Below are positions 41,375 to 50,423 of a stretch of DNA of 64,000 nt, piece after piece. This DNA comes from DATKHR01 sp036557365 (lineage in GTDB: Bacteria; Acidobacteriota; Vicinamibacteria; Vicinamibacterales; CAVVIG01). A program made the translations under genes and the position numbers. The stretch's first letter is position 1, and each line of letters opens with the position of its first letter. Where the stretch lies: assembly GCA_036557365.1 (NCBI GenBank), contig DATBHR010000019.1, positions 1 through 64,000 on the forward strand, written 5' to 3'. Below the pieces are notes generated by a model. That model was not told the DNA's origin, did no database searches, and saw only the letters and a program-made list of their open reading frames with translations.

Positions 41375-43072
41375 ATGCCGCGACACACTGATCGCAGCGG
41401 CGTCAGACCCAAGCTTTTCGACGCGCTCCGAACGTACGATCGACGACAGGCCGCCGCCGATGCGATCGCCGGCGTCACGGTGGGGCTCGTGGCGCTCCCC
41501 CTGGCCATGGCCTTCGCGATTGCGTCGGGATTGACGCCACAGGCCGGCCTCTACACCGCAGTCCTCGCCGGGGCGATCATTTCCATCTTCGGAGGCTCAC
41601 GCGTCCAGATCGGCGGCCCGACGGGGGCGTTCGTCGTGATCGTCGCGGGCATCGTCGCGAAGCACGGCGTGGACGGCTTGTTCATCTGCACGATGATGGC
41701 GGGCGGGCTGCTCGTCGTGCTTGGCGCCACCGGCATGGGCTCGGCGGTCCGCTTCATCCCTCGGCCAGTCGTCGTGGGCTTTACGAACGGCATCGCCGTA
41801 CTGATTGCCAGCACCGAAATTCGCGACTTCTTCGGCCTGCACGTCGACGTGGTTCCGAGCGAGTTCCTGAGTCGCCTCGAGGTGCTCGCCGCGGCGTTTC
41901 ACACCTGGTCGCCGGCGGCGACCGGCCTGTCTCTGGCAGCGCTCGCGGTCGTGATCGTCGCCAGCCGTATATCTAAGCGCATCCCGGGAAGCATCCTGGC
42001 GCTTCTCGTTGGGACGGTGGTGGTGGCGCTTTTTCACGTGCGTGTTGAAACGATTGGCACGCGTTTCGGCGGCATCCCGTCCGGGTTGCCGGCACTGCAT
42101 TGGCCAGCCTTCCACGTCGACACTATCGGCAGCCTGGTCGTGCCCGCCATGACCGTCGCGATGCTCGGCGCGATTGAGTCGCTGATGTCGGCGATGGTGG
42201 CGGATCGCATGAGCGGCGACCGTCACGACTCGAACGTGGAGCTCGTCGCGCAGGGGCTCGCCAATATCGCATCGCCGCTCGTCGGTGGGCTACCGGCCAC
42301 CGGCGCGATCGCCCGTACCGCCACCAACATTCGATCCGGCGCGCAGACGCCGGTCGCTGGCGTCGTCCATGCGCTGACGCTGCTGCTGATTCTGCTCGTC
42401 GCCGCGCCGCTCGCGCGCTTCGTCCCGCTCAGCGTGCTGGCGGCGATCCTGATGGTCGTGGCCTACAACATGGGCGACTGGGCCGAAATCCCGGAGCTCC
42501 TTCGGTTGACGAAGACCGACGTCGCGGTGTGGATCGTCACCTTCGCGTTGACCGTGTTTGCGGATCTCACGCAGGCGGTCGGTATTGGCATGGTGTGCGC
42601 CGCACTGCTCTTCATCAAGCGCGTTGCCGACACCACGACAGTCTCCGTCGTGACCGAGGCCTATGTTGAAGATGGGCATGTCCACAGCCTTCAAGGCAAG
42701 ACGATTCCGCCCTATGTCCGAATCGTGCGCATTCATGGTCCATTTCTGTTCGGCGCGACCGACAAGCTGCGGCCCTTGCTCGACCGCGTACAGGAGCTGC
42801 CCGAGATCGTGATCCTGCGGCTCCGCAACATGACCGCGCTCGACGCCACGGGGCTGCGCGCCTTCGAGGAACTCGCGCTGGCGCTGCGCGAGTCAGGCCG
42901 TTCATTGCTGATCTGCGGGGCACGTCATCAGCCGGCCAACCTGATCGGGCGCGCCGATTTCCATCGTCATATCGGCGACGCGAACATCTGCGACAACGTC
43001 ACCGATGCCCTGCGCCGTGCAGGGGAGATTCACAAAGCCGGCCTCGGCGAGCCGACGCGACCAGCGGCCTGA
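41375..43072 (+). CDS. SulP-family anion permease with STAS domain
   Basis: A 565-residue membrane protein: DAIAGVTVGLVALPLAMAFA and TPQAGLYTAVLAGAIISIFG are the SulP signature. About 12-14 helices are followed by a cytoplasmic STAS domain (VRIVRIHGPFLFGATDKL, LRNMTALDATGLRAFEELA). Substrates in this family are sulfate, bicarbonate or similar anions and cannot be told here. The following ArsR-type gene starts 20 bases later, so transporter and regulator form an operon. Confidence 0.92.
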   Translation: MPRHTDRSGVRPKLFDALRTYDRRQAAADAIAGVTVGLVALPLAMAFAIASGLTPQAGLYTAVLAGAIISIFGGSRVQIGGPTGAFVVIVAGIVAKHGVDGLFICTMMAGGLLVVLGATGMGSAVRFIPRPVVVGFTNGIAVLIASTEIRDFFGLHVDVVPSEFLSRLEVLAAAFHTWSPAATGLSLAALAVVIVASRISKRIPGSILALLVGTVVVALFHVRVETIGTRFGGIPSGLPALHWPAFHVDTIGSLVVPAMTVAMLGAIESLMSAMVADRMSGDRHDSNVELVAQGLANIASPLVGGLPATGAIARTATNIRSGAQTPVAGVVHALTLLLILLVAAPLARFVPLSVLAAILMVVAYNMGDWAEIPELLRLTKTDVAVWIVTFALTVFADLTQAVGIGMVCAALLFIKRVADTTTVSVVTEAYVEDGHVHSLQGKTIPPYVRIVRIHGPFLFGATDKLRPLLDRVQELPEIVILRLRNMTALDATGLRAFEELALALRESGRSLLICGARHQPANLIGRADFHRHIGDANICDNVTDALRRAGEIHKAGLGEPTRPAA

Positions 43073-43092
43073 GCGTACGAGGGCGCTACGCA

Positions 43093-43461
43093 ATGGCGAA
43101 ACCGTCTCCACAGCTCCAGACGTTGAAGGCCGAGTTCTTCAGAGCCCTGGCGAACCCGATTCGTATCCGGTTACTCGAAGTGCTGGTTGCCGGGCGCGAC
43201 AGACGCGTGCAGGACCTCCAGCGCACGCTCGGCATCGAGCAGCCGATCGTCTCTCAACAGTTGGCGCGGCTGCGAGCCAGCGGCATTGTCGTCGCGAGGG
43301 GGCGGGGGGCCGCTACCCGCTACGCGGTCACCGATCCGCTCCTCAAAGAGCTGTTGCAGGTGGCCAAGCAGATCCTGAATCGCCGACTCGTGGGCGTTCA
43401 GTCATTGCTTCGCGAGCTGGATCGCGAAGCTCCGCGACCGCGAGCCCGTCGTTCCGCCTGA
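43093..43461 (+). CDS. ArsR-family regulator of the SulP operon
   Basis: A 122-residue winged-helix protein (FFRALANPIRIRLLEVLVAG, QPIVSQQLARLRASGIVVAR). It has no cysteine pair, so sensing differs from ArsR or BigR proteins. By position it probably represses its own operon via the palindrome at 41348-41363. Confidence 0.87.
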   Translation: MAKPSPQLQTLKAEFFRALANPIRIRLLEVLVAGRDRRVQDLQRTLGIEQPIVSQQLARLRASGIVVARGRGAATRYAVTDPLLKELLQVAKQILNRRLVGVQSLLRELDREAPRPRARRSA

Positions 43462-43810
43462 ATAGGCCGTTCAGGCTTGTGCCCGCCGATTTTGGGATCA
43501 ATCGGGAGATGCAGACTGAAGACTGCGCTCTTTGACGGCTACGCTGCGGCTGAGCCAGCTGGGCAAGGCGTCCAGACTGGTGAAGCCAAAATTGAGACGT
43601 GGCTCAAGCCGCCGGGCGCCAGAGCTGCAGATAATGTTGGTTGCGCCCCCCCGCAAATCCCTTCAATACAAGCTCAATCACTACAACAGTTGCGGTGCCG
43701 CGTTCTATCGGACACGATTTGAACCCGCAGAAATCTCGCGCGCTTCCAGTGGCGGCGTTCGCCGCGATTGGCGCTCAATATCCCGTATATCGAATCGAAC
43801 GGGCTGCCCG
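43462..43810. other. Intergenic stretch, nothing recognised
   Basis: A plus-strand frame is open across part of it and runs into the serine hydrolase, but its sequence upstream of 43811 looks unlike any protein and has poor codon pattern. No RNA or repeat is evident. Confidence 0.45.
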
Positions 43811-44445
43811 ATGACGTCGCGGGTCGAATCGCACCTCACAGCACTGACCGCGGCGTCGAAGGTGCCGGGAATCCAATACGCCGTGGTGGCCGACGCCGGC
43901 GTGTTGTTCGAACACGCCAGCGGATGGGCGGATATTCAGCGTTACGTTCCCGTCGATGCCGCGACCACGATGATGGCGTATTCGATGAGCAAGACGATCA
44001 CCGCCGTTGCCGTCCTGCAGCTGATCGAGACGGGGCGGATCGGCCTGGACGAACCTGTTGAACGGTACCTCGGTTCGCAGCAGCCGTACGGATCGGCGGT
44101 GACTGTTCGTCAACTCATCGCGCACACATCGGGCGTTCCGAATCCGATTCCGTTGCGATGGGTCCATGCGGCCGACCAACATGAGAGCTTCAACGAAGAC
44201 GCCGCACTCGCGCCGTACTGAAAAAGCATCCGCGTCTGTCGTTCGCGCCGGGCAGCAGGTACGCGTATTCAAATATCGGATACTGGCTGCTCGGGAAAGT
44301 CGTCGAACGGGCCAGCGGCCAGGCGTTTGCGACATACGTCACCGAGCAGATCCTGCGCCCGCTTCACATCGAACCACGCGTACTCGGCTATGGTGTCGTG
44401 GATCCCGCTCACCATGCGACAGGCTATCGCGATTCGCGCCGCTGA
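43811..44445 (+). pseudogene. Beta-lactamase-family serine hydrolase, frameshifted and 3'-truncated
   Basis: From ATG 43811 the frame has the active site YSMSKTITAVAVLQLI (S-x-x-K) and LIAHTSGVPNPIPLRW. It shifts near 44210 and then continues LKKHPRLSFAPGSRYAYSNIGYWLLGKVVE (the Y-S-N motif lies in RYAYSNIGY) and TEQILRPLHI. It stops after TGYRDSRR, while the family needs another 100 or more residues with the HTG motif. Its end coincides with the broken 3' end of the convergent dehydrogenase, so a deletion removed both tails. Confidence 0.8.
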
Positions 44446-45357
44446 GCGGATATGACTGCACGTGCACTCGAATCGGCACTTTCGACGCGAGGTCGAGGAA
44501 CATCCGGGCGTCCTCGCGGGTCAGGTTCGCGACGGACCTCACGACGCGCTCCTGCCAGAGGAGCCGATACGGAAACGACGGCACATCGCTCATGTGGATG
44601 CCCGCGCACAGGACAGCCCCGCCGGCGACAGTATGCATGAGCGCTGCAGGGACCAACCGCCCGACCGGCGCGAACAGGATCGCGGCATCGAGCGGCTCCG
44701 GCGGCGCATCGATGGAGGACCCCGTCCAGCGCGCGCCGAGCTCGCGTGCGAACGCTTGCGCCGCTTGGTCGCCGGGCGAGGTGAATGCAAAGACCTCTCG
44801 ACCCTCATGCAGGGCCACCTGCGTCAGGATGTGTGCGGCTGCGCCGAACCCGTACAACCCGAGGCGGCGCGCATCGCCGGTCATGCGTAGGCGCGATAAC
44901 CAATCAGTCCGCCGCACAGCAACGGCGCCACCTCCGCGTCGCCGTAGCGTTCCGGAAGCTTGAACACGTAACGTGCATCGGCGGCGGCATACTCAGCAAA
45001 GCGGCCGTCGATGTGACATCCCGTGTAGCGGGCCTTCGGACAGAGGTTCTCCCTGCCGCTCGTGCAGTACTCGCAACGGCCGCAGGTCCAGCCGAGCCAC
45101 GGGACTCCGATGCGATCGCCGAGGGCGAGGCCCGTCGTTTGAGCCCCTAGCCGTTCGATCGTGCCCACAATCTGGTGCCCGGGGACCACTGGAACCGTGA
45201 CGTCCGGCAACTCGCCATCGATCACATGGAGGTCGGTTCGGCAGACAGCGCAGGCATGAACGCGGATGAGGGCGTCCGAGTCGCCGGTCGCCGGAAGGTC
45301 GCGTGCGATCGCGTCGAGCCTACCGGACGCGCGACGCGTGAGCACCATCGCGTTCAT
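44339..45357 (-). pseudogene. Zinc-dependent alcohol dehydrogenase, frameshifted and 3'-truncated
   Basis: The 5' frame gives a medium-chain dehydrogenase: HACAVCRTDLHVIDGELP, PGHQIVGTIE and the structural zinc cysteines CGRCEYCTSGRENLC. A shift at 44890 (one C short in a CCC run) leads to RMTGDARRLGLYGFGAAAH (NAD site) and FLDLASKVPIRVHVQSYPL in the next frame. Homology stops near 44445, and the last expected residues are replaced by sequence from the opposite serine hydrolase. Same lesion point as that gene. Confidence 0.8.
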
Positions 45358-45379
45358 GTCTGCATTATGGCCGCGGCAG

Positions 45380-46309
45380 TCACCGGATCGAGAAATCCAG
45401 CATGAGCGTGACCAGCACGTCGACGGGTGTGCCGGAGAGCCGTCCAGGCTCGAAGCGCCACTGCGCGGCGGCTGAGATGGCCTGCCGATCGAGTCCGTCC
45501 GGATCCAACGATCGAATCACTCGAATCTGCGAAGGACGACCGTCGCGCGTGACGATGAGTTCCAGCACGACGGTCCCTTGAATTCTCTGCGCTAGTGCGT
45601 CGGTCGTGTATGTCGGTTTTACTTCCGTGATGACGCGCGGAGAAGTCACGGCGCCACCGGGCCGATACGCGCCACCGCCGATTCCGCCGCCGGACCCGGG
45701 GCCTATGCCAGGTCCGCGACCGGGTCCGATGCCGGTTCCGACACCGGTACCCACGCCACCGCCAGAACCGGGGCCCGTCGAGTCGCCGAACGTGACGCCG
45801 CCGGTTGGAAGACCGATGTGCTCGAAGCTGCCAGACGCGAGCGGCTTCGCGTCGAGCACCATCGCAGGTAATTCCTCGGCGTCAAGCGCGCTGTCTGTCG
45901 AAGACGGTCCAACGGGGACCGCTGTCGCGGGCGGCGCTCGCTTGATCCGCAGCGTGATCGCATCCGAGCCGACGCCCTCTGCATGACGGATTGGCGCCGT
46001 TTGTCGATTGCCGCCGCCGCCGCCACCGCCGCCGCCAAGAGGCAGATCGGTTGCGATGAACACGATATGCCGCAGGTCGATGTGCTGTTCCTCTGCGGTC
46101 GACGGACTCGCCTGGTTGTCGACCGAGGGCATGGGGGCTTTCGCAAGGGCGACGATCATCGCGGCAAAGGCCAGATGCACGACTGCGGACAATCCGTAGT
46201 GGCCGACGAAACCTGGTGGATGCATCGGCAGGCGCGGTGTTTCTGGTCCGATGTCTTCGAGGTGAAGCACGCCAAGAGAAGAGGCAAATTCGATACCGCG
46301 AAAGGTCAA
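45380..46309 (-). CDS. TonB-family energy transducer
   Basis: A 309-residue protein with one membrane helix (GLSAVVHLAFAAMIVALA), a long glycine/proline-rich periplasmic linker, and a C-terminal TonB domain (KPTYTTDALAQRIQGTVVLELIVTRDGRP, here the start and end KPTYTTDAL and GTVVLELIV, then AAAQWRFEPGRLSGTPVDV). It would couple the ExbBD motor to outer-membrane receptors or another envelope task; no ExbBD genes are near. The glycine runs are not Gly-X-Y collagen. Confidence 0.85.
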   Translation of the reverse strand: MTFRGIEFASSLGVLHLEDIGPETPRLPMHPPGFVGHYGLSAVVHLAFAAMIVALAKAPMPSVDNQASPSTAEEQHIDLRHIVFIATDLPLGGGGGGGGGNRQTAPIRHAEGVGSDAITLRIKRAPPATAVPVGPSSTDSALDAEELPAMVLDAKPLASGSFEHIGLPTGGVTFGDSTGPGSGGGVGTGVGTGIGPGRGPGIGPGSGGGIGGGAYRPGGAVTSPRVITEVKPTYTTDALAQRIQGTVVLELIVTRDGRPSQIRVIRSLDPDGLDRQAISAAAQWRFEPGRLSGTPVDVLVTLMLDFSIR

Positions 46310-46340
46310 TCCGTTCGCGGCCGTCGTTGTCCGCTGACGG

Positions 46341-46997
46341 CTATGACGGTTGGGTATCCGGCCGTCGATTCCGATGCGCGCGCGCCGTAGCCACGCGCAC
46401 GAGCGCCGGTGCGATTTCTTCTACCGGCAAGATGTAGTCGACCGCACCTGTTGCAATCGCCGACCGCGGCATATCGAAATGGCGAGACGTCTCCAAGTCC
46501 TGCGCGATGACCACTCCGCCACCTTGCTTGATGGCCTGGACACCATCGGTTCCGTTTCGGCCATACCCCGTGAGAACGACGCCGATTGCGCCGATACCGT
46601 AGATCTGCGCCGCGGACTCGAAGAGGGAAGTCGCCGACGACAAGACGTGATGAATGCGATGCCCGTCGACATAGAGAAAGCCCCCTGTATCAGTCAGTTT
46701 CAAGTGCTGATCAGGTCGCGCGACGTAGACGACGCCGGCCTTCAAGCTTTCGCCTTCCAAGGCGTCCACGACCGGCATCGTTGAGCGCCGCCCCAGAATC
46801 GGCACGAGTAAAGACGCTGTCGTCGGGCTACGGTGTTGGACCACAACAATCGGAGCCGGAAAATCCTTGGGAAGGCCTCCCAAGATCGTCGACAACGCCT
46901 CAATCCCTCCTGCCGAGGCACCGATCACGACAACGGCGGGAGGCTTGACAACCGATCGTTCGTCGAGGACTTCCGGCATATCGTCAGGTCCAGACAT
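46341..46997 (-). CDS. CheB-type methylesterase domain protein
   Basis: A 218-residue stand-alone CheB catalytic domain with the Ser in VIGASAGGIEAL, His in VVVQHRSPT and Asp in LTGYGRNGTDGVQAI. The receiver domain of classical CheB is absent. No chemoreceptor or cheR is near. A sigma-54-like element lies just upstream. It may serve a signalling system of the alternative type, or act on another substrate. Confidence 0.88.
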   Translation of the reverse strand: MSGPDDMPEVLDERSVVKPPAVVVIGASAGGIEALSTILGGLPKDFPAPIVVVQHRSPTTASLLVPILGRRSTMPVVDALEGESLKAGVVYVARPDQHLKLTDTGGFLYVDGHRIHHVLSSATSLFESAAQIYGIGAIGVVLTGYGRNGTDGVQAIKQGGGVVIAQDLETSRHFDMPRSAIATGAVDYILPVEEIAPALVRVATARAHRNRRPDTQPS

Positions 46998-47019
46998 CCG
47001 AGATCACACCGTCACCATG

Positions 47020-47035
47020 TGCAAACGGCCTGCCT
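47020..47035 (-). promoter_or_regulatory. Sigma-54-like -24/-12 element before the CheB-type gene
   Basis: AGGCAGGCCGTTTGCA on the minus strand has GG and GC at the correct 10-base distance and TTGCA at -12. The predicted start is about 12 bases before the ATG at 46997. Confidence 0.45.
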
Positions 47036-47291
47036 CCATCGTCGCCGCGCATTGCCGCCTGGTGCCGCGTTATTCCCGTTCTCGCGTTTTCTCGCTGCAG
47101 AAATATCCATTGACTAACCGGCTGAGACCCGCAACGACGATGTTGGATTTCATCCCAGATGGGTTGTGCAGGAGTCGCTTCTTCGGGATTTGAGCGGCGC
47201 TGCGGGGAAATTCTCTGTGGGGGTGCGAAAAAGTCCGCAGCAACGCGGTCCCCGGCGCTAGACGTTTGAAGCACTGATTTCAAAGACTCCT

Positions 47292-47307
47292 TGGCATTCT
47301 CATTGCC
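47292..47307 (+). promoter_or_regulatory. Sigma-54-like -24/-12 element before the CBS gene
   Basis: TGGCATTCTCATTGCC fits TGGCAY-N5-TTGC very well. The predicted transcript start is near 47319, leaving about 19 bases with AAGGAG before the ATG. Confidence 0.6.
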
Positions 47308-47337
47308 AATCGTCCTCCTGTTAAAGGAGTCGAAGCC

Positions 47338-47787
47338 ATGCTGGTCAAGGACATCATGAAGAAGAGCGCAGCGACCTGCGCGACTGAGCACGATCTCGAA
47401 TCGGTCGTCGGTCTCATGCGCAACCATGACTGCGGGTTCCTACCGGTCGTGGATTCCAACGGCGTCGTCGTTGGCGTGATCACGGATCGTGACATCTGTT
47501 TGGCGAGTGGCAGCAAACATCGGCCGCTGGCGCGGATCTCCGTGGAGCAGACGATGTCGCATCCCGTGTTTTCGTGCTTCCCCGACGAAAATCTCAAGAT
47601 CGTACTCGCCACGATGGCGAAGCGCCGCGTCAGGCGACTGCCCGTGTTGAACAAGAGCGGACATCTGGAAGGCGACTTGTCGATGGACGATATCGTCTCC
47701 GCCCCGGTTCGAAGAGGCGGGCCGACGGCCGATGAGATTGTTGCGGCATTGAAGGGTGTGTACGCACTGCAACCGGTGACGAATTGA
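47338..47787 (+). CDS. Protein with two CBS domains
   Basis: A 149-residue protein made of a CBS pair: VKDIMKKSAATCATEHDLES, GVVVGVITDRDICLA, then TMSHPVFSCFPDENLKIVLA and RRVRRLPVLNKSGHLEGDLSMDDI. Such Bateman modules bind adenine nucleotides or SAM and regulate partners. AAGGAG precedes the ATG. It is the first gene of a run through 51247. Confidence 0.92.
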   Translation: MLVKDIMKKSAATCATEHDLESVVGLMRNHDCGFLPVVDSNGVVVGVITDRDICLASGSKHRPLARISVEQTMSHPVFSCFPDENLKIVLATMAKRRVRRLPVLNKSGHLEGDLSMDDIVSAPVRRGGPTADEIVAALKGVYALQPVTN

Positions 47788-47819
47788 GGCCAGTCGTTGG
47801 CTGACGATTCGAGGATCTC

Positions 47820-48905
47820 ATGCAGCTCGATGCGGAAAAGATTCAGCGATACCTCGAGCAGCGGCTCGGCATGGGCGTTCGTGTCCTGAGCCTCTCCGGG
47901 CTGGGTCACGACCCGGGTGCGGATGCGTTAAAGAGGTACGGGTACGGCTTGCCCGTGAAGATCGAGTACGAGTCTGGCGGAGATCGTCATGCCGCCGTGC
48001 TCGAAACGGTGAGTCCCGGTCCGTTTGGCCACGAGCACATGGCTGACCGCGCTCAGATTCTCCTGTGGAGTCACGCCGCGTTCAATCGTCTGCCGCGCCA
48101 CGTCCGTAGTCTGGATGTCGGCGGTTTCTCAAAAGACGGATCGCTGATTTCCGCCGGCGACGTGGACGAATTCTTCATCCTGAACGAATACGCCGCGGGT
48201 GAGGGATACAACCGCGACCTCGAGCAGCTGCGCGACGGGAGGGCCGTGGAGAATCGTGATCTCGCTCGCATGGACGCACTGTGCGACTACCTGGTCGAGA
48301 TACACCGGGTGCGTGGATCCGATCCAGCGCTCTACGTTCGCCGGACGCGCGAGTTGATCGGTCACCACGAGTGCATCATGGGCATCATCGATTCGTACCC
48401 GCAGACGTTCGATGGCATGACCGACGAGATCCTCGAGGACATCGAACGGACGCTCGTCGATTGGCGCTGGCGATTGAAGGGTTGCTCGCATCGGCTGCGT
48501 CAGGTGCACGGCGATTTCCATCCATGGAACATCCTTTTTCAGGAAGACGCGCATTTCGTCGTGCTCGACCGGTCGCGCGGCGAGTGGGGCGATCCAGCGG
48601 ATGACATCACCGCGCTGACCATCAATTACCTGCTGTTCTCTTTGCAGCGGACTGGCCGGCTCGAAGGCGGGTTCGCGACGCTGTTCTCGCGTTTCTGGCA
48701 GCGTTACCTAGCCGCCACCGCAGACGAGGAACTTCTCGACGTCGTCGCGCCGTTCTTCGCGTTTCGAGGGCTCGTCGTCGCGAATCCCATTTGGTATCCG
48801 AACCTCCGTCCCGGAATCCGCGCGAAGCTATTGAACTTCGTCCGCGCCGTAATCGATCGTCCACGGTTCGATCCCCTCTGTGTGAACGCGTATTGCAGCG
48901 GGTGA
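47820..48905 (+). CDS. Aminoglycoside-phosphotransferase-like kinase
   Basis: A 361-residue protein with the APH catalytic motif VHGDFHPWNILF and the metal-binding FVVLDRSRGEWGDPADDI, in which the usual Asp-Phe is altered to Asp-Arg. In many stress clusters this type of kinase is fused to or paired with a P-loop kinase, as here with the next gene. The phosphorylated substrate is unknown; antibiotic resistance is not implied. Confidence 0.8.
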   Translation: MQLDAEKIQRYLEQRLGMGVRVLSLSGLGHDPGADALKRYGYGLPVKIEYESGGDRHAAVLETVSPGPFGHEHMADRAQILLWSHAAFNRLPRHVRSLDVGGFSKDGSLISAGDVDEFFILNEYAAGEGYNRDLEQLRDGRAVENRDLARMDALCDYLVEIHRVRGSDPALYVRRTRELIGHHECIMGIIDSYPQTFDGMTDEILEDIERTLVDWRWRLKGCSHRLRQVHGDFHPWNILFQEDAHFVVLDRSRGEWGDPADDITALTINYLLFSLQRTGRLEGGFATLFSRFWQRYLAATADEELLDVVAPFFAFRGLVVANPIWYPNLRPGIRAKLLNFVRAVIDRPRFDPLCVNAYCSG

Positions 48906-48912
48906 GGCGACA

Positions 48913-49458
48913 ATGACGGCCTTCGCGGTTTGGATCACTGGCCTGCCCGCTTCTGGAAAATCCACGATCACACGTGCGCTCGTCCGCGAGTTGGCGGCCC
49001 GCCGGATCGACGTGGAGGTGCTCGAGTCCGATTCGCTGCGTCACATGATCACGCCGTATCCGACCTACCGCGATGAGGAACGGGACATGTTCTACCGAGC
49101 GATGGTTCAGATCGGGACGCTCCTCGTCGCGCACGGGATTTCGGTGGTCTTCGACGCGACTGCCAACAGGCGTGCGTATCGGACAGCGGCGAGGAGCGGC
49201 ATCGAGCACTTCGTAGAGGTGCTGGTCGACTGCCCCCTGGAGGTCTGCATTGCGCGCGACCCGAAAGGCATCTACCGCAAGGCGCAGTCGGGTGAAGCCG
49301 CCACCGTACCGGGTCTGCAGGCCTCGTACGAGTTGCCCGAGCGTCCGGACGTCGTCGTCTCCGGCAGCGGTGACACGACAGAAGCCGCTCTGGCCATCGT
49401 GCGAACGCTGGAGGCACGTGGGTATCTCGCAGATTCTGGCGTCCAAGCGATCCGATGA
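48913..49458 (+). CDS. Adenylylsulfate kinase-like P-loop kinase
   Basis: A 181-residue protein of the APS kinase family: AVWITGLPASGKSTITRAL (Walker A), VLESDSLRHMITPYPTY, and DPKGIYRKAQSGE near residue 118. It would form PAPS from APS and ATP. No ATP sulfurylase is present, so sulfur assimilation is not certain. The next gene is a PAP-phosphatase-like enzyme, and the two overlap by ATGA, which supports a nucleotide role. Confidence 0.87.
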   Translation: MTAFAVWITGLPASGKSTITRALVRELAARRIDVEVLESDSLRHMITPYPTYRDEERDMFYRAMVQIGTLLVAHGISVVFDATANRRAYRTAARSGIEHFVEVLVDCPLEVCIARDPKGIYRKAQSGEAATVPGLQASYELPERPDVVVSGSGDTTEAALAIVRTLEARGYLADSGVQAIR

Positions 49459-50423
49459 AGGCAGACACATGGCAGCGAGAGTGTGAAGTCGCGGTCGCTG
49501 CCGTGCGGGAGGGCGCCCGGCTGGCGTGTGAGATTCAGCGACACTTTGAGGGAACGCTCGTCAAAGCCGATCGTTCGCCTGTGAGCGTCGCCGATTTCGC
49601 GGTTCAGGCCCTCATCACAGATCGAATCGGCAGAGCCTTTCCACTGGATGTCGTTGTTGCCGAAGAAGACTCCGCCGCTCTGACGGCGCCGGCCGGTCAA
49701 CCAACTCTGAGCTCGGTTCTCACATGGCTCCGACATGCCTTGCCGGGGCTGGAGCCGAGCTCAGTCTTGCACCTTATTGACCGGGGTCGAGCCGCTCCAA
49801 CCGAGCGATTCTGGGTGTTGGATCCCGTCGATGGCACGCAGGGCTTCCTGCGCGGCGATCAGTACGTGGTGGCGCTTGCGTTGATTGTGCGAGAACAAGT
49901 GGTCGTTGGAGTGATCGGCTGTCCAGCGCTTCGAATCGGTCACCCGGCTGGGCCGATCGGATGGATCGCGTATGCGGTTCGTGGTCGCGGCGCCTGGGCT
50001 CTGCAAGAGCACAGGATCAGCCCGCTCCATGTTTCCGGCCATCGCGATCCTGTTACCGCGCGAGTTCTTCGGTCATTCGAGCCCGCGCACATCGACTTGG
50101 CGCGGTTCCGCGCGATCGTCGAAACTCTCGGGGTGCAAGAGCCACCGGCATTGATGGACAGCCAGGCCAAGCACGCACTGATTGCCGCGGGCGATGCCGA
50201 TCTGCTGGTCCGCGTTCCCGCGCTGAAGACATATCGCGACAAGATCTGGGATCAGGCTGCCGGCTCCCTCATCATCGAGGAGGCTGGCGGCCGTGTCACG
50301 GATCTGAATGGCGCCGCTCTGAATTTCGGGACAGGGCGCCTGCTTGCCAGCAATGAAGGCCTCATTGCGTCCAACGGCCTCCTGCACGACGCAGTCGTCG
50401 AGGCGATTCAGGGGATGACGTGA
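49455..50423 (+). CDS. Inositol monophosphatase-family enzyme, CysQ/Hal2-like
   Basis: A 322-residue metal-dependent phosphatase: VAEEDSAAL, FWVLDPVDGTQGFLRGDQY (metal site) and DKIWDQAAGSLIIEEAGG. The GTQGF form and length fit Hal2-like 3'(2'),5'-bisphosphate nucleotidases, which remove PAP left from PAPS use. Overlaps the APS kinase gene by ATGA and the ABC gene by GTGA, so the operon is tightly coupled. Confidence 0.88.
   Translation: MKADTWQRECEVAVAAVREGARLACEIQRHFEGTLVKADRSPVSVADFAVQALITDRIGRAFPLDVVVAEEDSAALTAPAGQPTLSSVLTWLRHALPGLEPSSVLHLIDRGRAAPTERFWVLDPVDGTQGFLRGDQYVVALALIVREQVVVGVIGCPALRIGHPAGPIGWIAYAVRGRGAWALQEHRISPLHVSGHRDPVTARVLRSFEPAHIDLARFRAIVETLGVQEPPALMDSQAKHALIAAGDADLLVRVPALKTYRDKIWDQAAGSLIIEEAGGRVTDLNGAALNFGTGRLLASNEGLIASNGLLHDAVVEAIQGMT

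Noticed and set aside
45590..46070. Gly/Pro-rich repeats in the TonB-type protein as a second collagen
   Set aside because: Glycine is not in a strict every-third-residue pattern; it is the usual flexible TonB linker.
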